From Bacteriovoracaceae bacterium UBA2394 (lineage in GTDB: Bacteria > Bdellovibrionota > UBA2394), in assembly GCA_002343335.1 (NCBI GenBank), contig DDSI01000140.1, positions 1 through 6,872 on the forward strand: DNA of 6,872 nucleotides, read 5' to 3'. Shown piece by piece: positions 1 to 4,527 of the stretch. Position 1 is the stretch's first letter; every line of letters begins with the position of its first letter. A program made the translations under genes and the position numbers. A model generated the notes under the pieces. That model was not told the DNA's origin. It did no database searches and worked only from the letters and a program-made list of their open reading frames with translations.

Positions 1-2
1 CG

Positions 3-1496
3 CCATGGGTTCAGGCTAAGACCGTGCACCTCGCCGTCATAGGTGGAGGCACGCCGGATAGCAATTCTTGGACCCACGTCGACGAAGCTAAATTATTCTT
101 CGAAATGGTCCGCGCGCGAGGTCGCAATCCCTTGTTTGCCTTTAGCAGTGGACCTCGATCCACTTTGAATGAAGGACGCGCGCTCAGTGCTACTGATTTT
201 TATATGCAAACTTACGGATCCACCGCTGAGTTGATGAATTTTCTACCGAGCCAAAAATTTGTTTCATTTCCGAAGGATTTTGACGGTGACTCGCGGATCG
301 ATGTGCAGTTCGCAGGAACCCGGAGCGATATCCAAAAGGCAATTCAAAGAAGCGTCTCTGAAATGAGAGACGGCGATGAGCTTTACATCCAAATCGGAGC
401 TCATGGCTATCAAAGCCCTTCGATCGATCAAAATGAATTTTCGGGAATCGCTGGGATTTTTCAGAAAGATAACGGACTCTATCCGTACAAAGCCAAAAAT
501 TCGAATGAGGCGAATATTTCATATACGGAATTCTTTCAATGGGTTCGCACAGAGATCAGTCGAAGGAGACTCTCCAATACGTCAGTGCGTTTTAACGCTC
601 AAACCTGTTATGGCGGTGGGACTCTTCTAGAAACATCTCCTTATACATGTGGAGTATCGGCCCAAACCGGAAATAAAATTTCCTATGGCTTCAGCAATCC
701 TTTCTTTTTGAAGCCGCCTCCAGCGCCGCTCGAAAACCTTCAACTCTATGAAGAAGCTGGCTATCTCTACTTTTATAATAAATTTCTTTCGGAAAACGCC
801 GAGGCAAGTATGAAACAAGCCTATTGGCACGCCATCTTGCGCGATCTTATTAATACACCCATTTCAAGCGCGGAATACTCGATGAAGAATTTCTTTCTCC
901 GAACTCAAACTGAAACGGATTTTCTTTATGCATTTGAAATTCTTCACGAGCAAAAGAAAGATGATTATGAATTCGAACCCCCTCAACTGGAGCACGTTCC
1001 CGCTACGTCGGAAAGTTTGAGCGCACTTCTCGCTCAATTAAAAAGCATCTCTGAAATGCCCGAAGCCCGAAAGCGACTCTTTCAAAGCTACGTTGATATT
1101 TGGACATCCGAAGAATCCATTCAAATTTTGAACTCGTTTGCCATGTCGGAGGCCAAACTCCTTCAGACTCTGCATTCTCTCGGCACTCTCACAAAAGATC
1201 AATTCGGCCTCGATTTAATTTCATTTTTAGAAATGAATCGGATTCAAAAGAGCGAGACGATGGTGAGTGTATTTCAAATGCCCTTTCCGGAAGTTTTTAA
1301 TAATCCCCATTACAAAGTATTCCGCACTCAAATGAACACCATTGGTCATGTGGTTCGACAAATTAAACGCATCCAGGTGCATCGAGAACAATATCTCGAG
1401 CGAATTCGTCTTTACGTGGATTTTTTCATGAATGCGAATGATCAAGAATTCGCTGACTTCACTCAGGCCGACATGTGTTTGAGCAAAGCAATTTAG
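3..1496 (+). CDS. Caspase-like (clan CD) cysteine peptidase-fold protein, 5' end missing, probably exported
   Basis: The frame is open from the left edge and stops with TAG at 1494-1496, so the true start is upstream. GTG at 24 is the first possible start inside the window, but it falls within a hydrophobic first beta strand (VHLAVIGGG), so I do not accept it. The N-terminal half looks like a clan CD (C13/C14-type) peptidase. Hydrophobic strand DELYIQIGAHG ends in the putative catalytic His (codon 402-404). Strand SVRFNAQTCYGGG carries the putative nucleophile Cys (codon 606-608), 68 residues later. Before the His sits a DxDGDxxxD loop (276-302), a calcium-binding type. The seven residues before GTG (PWVQAKT) contain V-Q-A, a plausible signal-peptidase site, which suggests export. 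The C-terminal half (about 840-1496) is mostly helical and I recognise no domain there. A catalytically dead or structural paralogue is possible. The fold is fairly convincing; substrate and function are unknown. Confidence 0.72.
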   Translation, partial: PWVQAKTVHLAVIGGGTPDSNSWTHVDEAKLFFEMVRARGRNPLFAFSSGPRSTLNEGRALSATDFYMQTYGSTAELMNFLPSQKFVSFPKDFDGDSRIDVQFAGTRSDIQKAIQRSVSEMRDGDELYIQIGAHGYQSPSIDQNEFSGIAGIFQKDNGLYPYKAKNSNEANISYTEFFQWVRTEISRRRLSNTSVRFNAQTCYGGGTLLETSPYTCGVSAQTGNKISYGFSNPFFLKPPPAPLENLQLYEEAGYLYFYNKFLSENAEASMKQAYWHAILRDLINTPISSAEYSMKNFFLRTQTETDFLYAFEILHEQKKDDYEFEPPQLEHVPATSESLSALLAQLKSISEMPEARKRLFQSYVDIWTSEESIQILNSFAMSEAKLLQTLHSLGTLTKDQFGLDLISFLEMNRIQKSETMVSVFQMPFPEVFNNPHYKVFRTQMNTIGHVVRQIKRIQVHREQYLERIRLYVDFFMNANDQEFADFTQADMCLSKAI

Positions 1497-1530
1497 AGCC
1501 TCGTTATCTTCACGCTCTGGAGGCGTTTTT
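1495..1530 (+). terminator. Possible weak intrinsic terminator after the caspase-like gene
   Basis: GCCTC (1498-1502) can pair with GAGGC (1520-1524), followed by G and five T (1526-1530). An alternative stem, AGAGC (1495-1499) with GCTCT (1514-1518), competes with it. The stems are only 5 bp with 14-17 nt loops, so the call is tentative. The position is right: directly after the plus-strand stop, reaching into the last codons of the converging minus-strand gene. There is no comparable T tract for the minus strand. Confidence 0.35.
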
Positions 1531-1806
1531 GTTCTTGTCGATGACCGCCCAAATGATGAGCAAGAATGCAAAGAGCCTGAGAATGTAAATGGCGGACGAA
1601 GTCTCTTTGACTACGTCCCCAAGCACTAACAACAACCGCTCTAGCCCCATAATTCCAAATGCAAAGGAGAAAAATCCAAAGAATCGATCATTCGCTTTTT
1701 TCCAAAATCTCAGGAAAATGAGCGCAATAATTAAGTTCTCCACGAGTAAAGCGCCGGAAAAGAATTGGTAGTATCGAAATCCATTGGTTACCAAGGATTC
1801 TTCCAT
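1510..1806 (-). CDS. Small three-helix membrane protein, DUF5985-like (second of a pair)
   Basis: This 98-residue protein is the last gene of the minus-strand operon and has unknown function. Three hydrophobic segments are visible: about 15-33, 42-62 and 72-89. A basic loop RFWKKANDRFF lies between the first two, charged ERLLL sits within the second, and the end is YILRLFAFLLIIWAVIDKNK. This pattern (FSGA, LRFW, D-R-F/L-F, E-R, YxLRLxAFLLI, DKN) matches my memory of the uncharacterised DUF5985 group of mini membrane proteins. The basic loop and the basic C-terminus lie on opposite sides of the membrane in a three-helix model. ATG at 1804-1806 overlaps the upstream stop by one base (TAATG) and has an excellent Shine-Dalgarno. 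No catalytic motif is visible; a sensory, anchoring or regulatory partner role for the kinases is inference from context. Confidence 0.8.
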   Translation of the reverse strand: MEESLVTNGFRYYQFFSGALLVENLIIALIFLRFWKKANDRFFGFFSFAFGIMGLERLLLVLGDVVKETSSAIYILRLFAFLLIIWAVIDKNKNASRA

Positions 1807-1820
1807 TAGATGGCCTCCTC
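1804..1820 (-). promoter_or_regulatory. Strong Shine-Dalgarno and TAATG coupling site of the last operon gene
   Basis: On the minus strand GAGGAGG (1820-1814) stands 7 nt before ATG (1806-1804). The Shine-Dalgarno lies in the final Glu-Glu codons of the preceding gene, whose TAA (1808-1806) shares one A with the ATG. This fixes the start and indicates termination-reinitiation coupling of the two small membrane proteins. Confidence 0.8.
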
Positions 1821-2063
1821 AATTAGTCCATAAATCAAAATTCCCGTGCCCACAAAAGCAGGCAAGATCCTCCATGCGGAAAAGTCCGTATCTCTAATTA
1901 AAATGAAGTCCAGGATCAAAAAGGCATTACTCATGGCCAACCCTAAAAAGCACAGACTAGTCCACAAAAGTAGGCGAGTCCTTTTTCTCCCGTAGGATCG
2001 AAGAAGTAATAGAGCACAAATGAGACTGGTCAAACCGCAAAGCGCATAGACTGCGTTAGCCAT
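1806..2063 (-). CDS. Small three-helix membrane protein, DUF5985-like (first of a pair)
   Basis: This 85-residue protein starts at ATG 2063-2061. The frame runs open to 2105, but the Shine-Dalgarno AAAGGA 8 nt before ATG 2063 and the hydrophobic start MANAVYALCGLTS decide for the shorter form. Three membrane segments are seen: about 3-21, 31-56 and 63-81. They are separated by a very basic loop (RSYGRKRTR) and a short polar loop (RDTDF). Features such as LCxLTSxxCALLLLRSY, LLLWTSLCFLGLAMSN and a final LIYGLIEE recall DUF5985-type proteins. Helix 2 holds Asn46 and Asp52, unusual polar residues in a membrane segment. The gene overlaps the preceding winged-helix gene by 8 bases and the next small gene by 1 base. 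It is not close in sequence to its neighbour, so this is not a recent tandem duplication. Function unknown. Confidence 0.8.
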   Translation of the reverse strand: MANAVYALCGLTSLICALLLLRSYGRKRTRLLLWTSLCFLGLAMSNAFLILDFILIRDTDFSAWRILPAFVGTGILIYGLIEEAI

Positions 2064-2445
2064 CGTTAGGGTCCTTTCTAAAAATAAATGCTTTCGCAAG
2101 CTCACGAATTTGAGTGAGTCGCTCAGAATAGATGAAATTAATCACACTGATCTTTCTTTCTTGATAGGTCTTTTGAAGATTTGAGACTTGCTGGTCCACC
2201 CCTTCGGAACGAGGTGCATATCGATACTCATTCCCCTCGGAACTCAAAAATCCCTTGGATTCAAACGTCTTCAATTGTCGAACCGCTAGCTGTTGATTGG
2301 TGCGGAGCTGTAAGGCAATTGTTTCCGCCGTCCAACTTCGATTCGCATTGCTCTTCAGAAGTAACAAAACTTCTAGATCTCCAACGGACTGGATATGTTC
2401 CGCTAGAAAATTTTGTACTCCGGATGGCAAGTCTTCTTCAAACAT
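2056..2445 (-). CDS. Small winged helix-turn-helix protein, putative transcriptional regulator
   Basis: The protein has 129 residues from ATG 2445-2443; an in-frame GTG at 2448 is an equally close alternative start. Residues about 20-78 have a winged-helix layout: helix SVGDLEVLLLLKS, helix TAETIALQLRT, recognition helix NQQLAVRQLKTFESKGFL, then a wing SSEGNEYRYAP. The layout recalls MarR- or TrmB-like folds but I cannot place it in a named family. A C-terminal tail (about 83-124) is helical and basic (QKTYQERKISVINFIYS, LAKAFIFRK) and could dimerise or bind a partner. There is no receiver domain. The gene begins 3 bases after the upstream kinase stop and overlaps the next gene by 8 bases (ATGGCTAA). 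As the only DNA-binding protein seen in the operon, it may be the output or an autoregulator; that is inference. Confidence 0.8.
   Translation of the reverse strand: MFEEDLPSGVQNFLAEHIQSVGDLEVLLLLKSNANRSWTAETIALQLRTNQQLAVRQLKTFESKGFLSSEGNEYRYAPRSEGVDQQVSNLQKTYQERKISVINFIYSERLTQIRELAKAFIFRKDPNDG
2061..2077 (-). promoter_or_regulatory. Shine-Dalgarno that decides the start of the first small membrane protein
   Basis: AAAGGA (2077-2072, minus strand) precedes ATG 2063-2061 by 8 nt, inside the end of the winged-helix gene. It supports the 85-residue form over a 99-residue form beginning at 2105, which would carry a charged extension (SLRKHLFLERT) in front of the first membrane helix. Confidence 0.7.
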
Positions 2446-2448
2446 CAC

Positions 2449-4527
2449 TCATGCACTCTGCTTCAATTCTGAGTGGTAAGATGCTGAGCGTGGCAACGAA
2501 AAATAAAAGGTTGAACCTTTCCCCACATCCGAGCTCAGCCAAATTCTGCCCCCATGTCTTTCCACAATCTTCTTTGCGATGGCCAATCCAATTCCTGTCC
2601 CTCCTGCCACATTCTCCAAGCGTTGAAACAACTGAAAGACCTTCTCAAAATAACGCTGATCAATTCCTTTACCATTGTCCTTCACTTGAAAAACCCATGC
2701 ATCTCCACTGTTCTCAGCAGAAATGTGGATGCGAGGTTCGCTTTCGCTCCGATACTTAATTGCGTTACCAATCAAATTTTGAAGAACCAAAATCAATTGC
2801 ATCCGATCGCCGGCTACATTGGGCAAGGGATCACATTGAATAATCGCTTTTGAATCCTCGATGGCCGCCTTCAAATTCAATTGAGCACTATGGAAGACTT
2901 CTTGCATTGATATAGAATCAAATGACATGTCCCCTCTTCGAACTCGGGCGTAACTAAGCAAGTCCCGAATCAAATTGATCATTCGCTTGGAAGCCTCCAC
3001 CGTAAATCGAATATATTCCTTTGCGGTGTCATCTAATTGTTTGCCATACATCCGTTCAAGCAATTGAACGTAATTGCTCACGATGCGTAAGGGTTCTTGC
3101 AAATCATGCGATGCGACAGATGCAAATTGTTCCAAATCTGCGTTCGATCGCGCCAAATTTTCTGCTTGAAGTTGCAGGGCACTTTCCGCAAAACATCTTT
3201 CCAATCCATTTGTCATCATCTCGCAGATGATTCGAATGAGTTTTGAATTTTCTGGAGCGATATCAAAGTCTTCCAGCACACTTTTTAAAACGAATGCTCC
3301 AATGAGCTTTCCTCGATACCGAAGAGGATAGGCGATGATCTTCTTTATCTCTGAGGCGTCCTCAATATCCTCCTCGGTGATTTTGAGAATTCTTCCATCA
3401 CAAAGTTGCGAATGCCAAGGGTCGCGCTGCAACATATCCAAATTTGATTTCGACCGGGCAATTTCATCATTTCTATTCCATACATAGAGCTTAGGGACCC
3501 CTGCCCCCGCTCTCTCGTCTTCAAACAGTTTGACGGCGCAACGATCAACGTTAAAGATCTTCCCTAGCGACGATGTCGCTAGGGAAATCGATTCACCCAA
3601 GGTAACAGCGCCGGAGTCTAAGAATCGGTTAGAAAACTCAATGATGGCGGCATCCAGTTCCGTACGAAACTTCAACCGATTTTCACTCAGCTTTCGATCA
3701 TGGATCTCCGTACAAGTTCCGAGCCACCCCATAAGATTCCCCGTACGCCCCACTTCGGGGACAATTTTCATCAGGTGCCAGCGGTAGCTATGATCTTCTT
3801 TCCGAAGCACTCGACACTCAATGTCGACGCCTTCGTTTCCAAATACCTTTGCGCTAGCCCAGATGTTGCGAAGCTTAGCGACATCTTCTTCGTGAAGCGC
3901 AGCTTCCCAACCGCGACCTGTGCTTTGATCGAGAGACAGACCAGTATATTTTAACCAAACACTGTTAAAATATTCTCCCATTCCATCGACATGGGTCTTC
4001 CATACGATATGGGGGATGGCATCGGCTAAATTTCGGTAGCGCCGAAGATTTTCAAACTCCATTTCAAAAAGAAGAAGCTCGCGCTTTCGTCTTTCTACAT
4101 CGCGAAGTTCTCGAGCTTGTCTCTCGATTTCGCACTTCTGACGGTAAAGTTCTACGAAGATCGCGACCTTCGATCGCAAGATATGCGGGTCAAAAGGCTT
4201 AAAGAGATAATCGACCGCACCTGCCTCATAACCTTTAGTTACAAAATCGGAATCCTTATTAATCGCGGTCACAAAAATGATGGGAAGCTCTTTGGGAGAT
4301 ACCAACTTTTTCATGAGCGACGCGGTCTCAAATCCGTCCATGCCGGGCATCTGCACGTCCAAAACCACCAACACAAAATCCCTCGTCTTCAGATGACTCA
4401 ATGCATCCGCACCTGAAGTCGCAGTGACAAGTCGATAATCTGGGCGCTTAAGAACGGCTTCAAGAGCCACAAGACTAGACTCCTGATCATCGACGAGCAG
4501 AATATTTACAGGTCCCCCCAACGTCAT
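2449..4527 (-). CDS. Histidine kinase with N-terminal receiver: REC-PAS-GAF-HisKA-HATPase
   Basis: 692 residues from ATG 4527-4525, which overlaps the upstream TGA by one base (TGATG); GTG at 4530 is an alternative start. Domains: REC about 6-125, with DD 13-14, phosphoacceptor Asp57 (LDVQMPGMDG), Thr87 and Lys110 (FKPF); short helical linker; PAS about 164-280 of the PAS_3 type, ending WLGTCTEIHDRK; GAF about 288-445; HisKA with phospho-His474 in the phytochrome-like motif SVASHDLQEPLR; HATPase with N box NLIGNAIKY (Asn588), G1 DNGKGI (617-622) and G2 GGTGIGLAI (642-650). All catalytic residues appear intact. No membrane segment is visible, so it should be cytoplasmic. Family knowledge: such kinases autophosphorylate and pass phosphate to a receiver domain. 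Here the N-terminal REC probably takes phosphate from another kinase, plausibly the upstream hybrid kinase, and gates this one. The ligand of the PAS and GAF domains cannot be read from sequence. Confidence 0.93.
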   Translation of the reverse strand: MTLGGPVNILLVDDQESSLVALEAVLKRPDYRLVTATSGADALSHLKTRDFVLVVLDVQMPGMDGFETASLMKKLVSPKELPIIFVTAINKDSDFVTKGYEAGAVDYLFKPFDPHILRSKVAIFVELYRQKCEIERQARELRDVERRKRELLLFEMEFENLRRYRNLADAIPHIVWKTHVDGMGEYFNSVWLKYTGLSLDQSTGRGWEAALHEEDVAKLRNIWASAKVFGNEGVDIECRVLRKEDHSYRWHLMKIVPEVGRTGNLMGWLGTCTEIHDRKLSENRLKFRTELDAAIIEFSNRFLDSGAVTLGESISLATSSLGKIFNVDRCAVKLFEDERAGAGVPKLYVWNRNDEIARSKSNLDMLQRDPWHSQLCDGRILKITEEDIEDASEIKKIIAYPLRYRGKLIGAFVLKSVLEDFDIAPENSKLIRIICEMMTNGLERCFAESALQLQAENLARSNADLEQFASVASHDLQEPLRIVSNYVQLLERMYGKQLDDTAKEYIRFTVEASKRMINLIRDLLSYARVRRGDMSFDSISMQEVFHSAQLNLKAAIEDSKAIIQCDPLPNVAGDRMQLILVLQNLIGNAIKYRSESEPRIHISAENSGDAWVFQVKDNGKGIDQRYFEKVFQLFQRLENVAGGTGIGLAIAKKIVERHGGRIWLSSDVGKGSTFYFSLPRSASYHSELKQSA
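3560..3586. repeat. Perfect 12-bp inverted repeat with 3-nt loop inside the REC-PAS-GAF kinase gene
   Basis: TTCCCTAGCGAC (3560-3571), GAT, then GTCGCTAGGGAA (3575-3586) are exact reverse complements. A bulged extension of 3 bp is possible (3556-3558 with 3587-3589). The repeat lies in codons for the start of the GAF domain (SLATSSLG). It would form a very stable hairpin in mRNA. No role is known. Confidence 0.75.

Noticed and set aside
5..19. ATG at 5-7 as a start
   Set aside because: It is in a different frame from the gene and reaches TAA at 17-19 after four codons.
24..26. GTG as start of the caspase-like gene
   Set aside because: The frame is open to the window edge, no Shine-Dalgarno precedes it, and it lies in the first core beta strand.
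2064..2105. Longer start at 2105 for the first small membrane protein
   Set aside because: It would add a charged 14-residue extension and a 50-base overlap; the Shine-Dalgarno supports ATG 2063.
2181..2759. 192-codon plus-strand open frame antisense to the winged-helix and kinase genes
   Set aside because: It lies wholly opposite two well-supported genes, its translation is low-complexity in character (Ser/Pro/His/Cys rich) with no domain, and no ribosome site is seen. It is a shadow frame.
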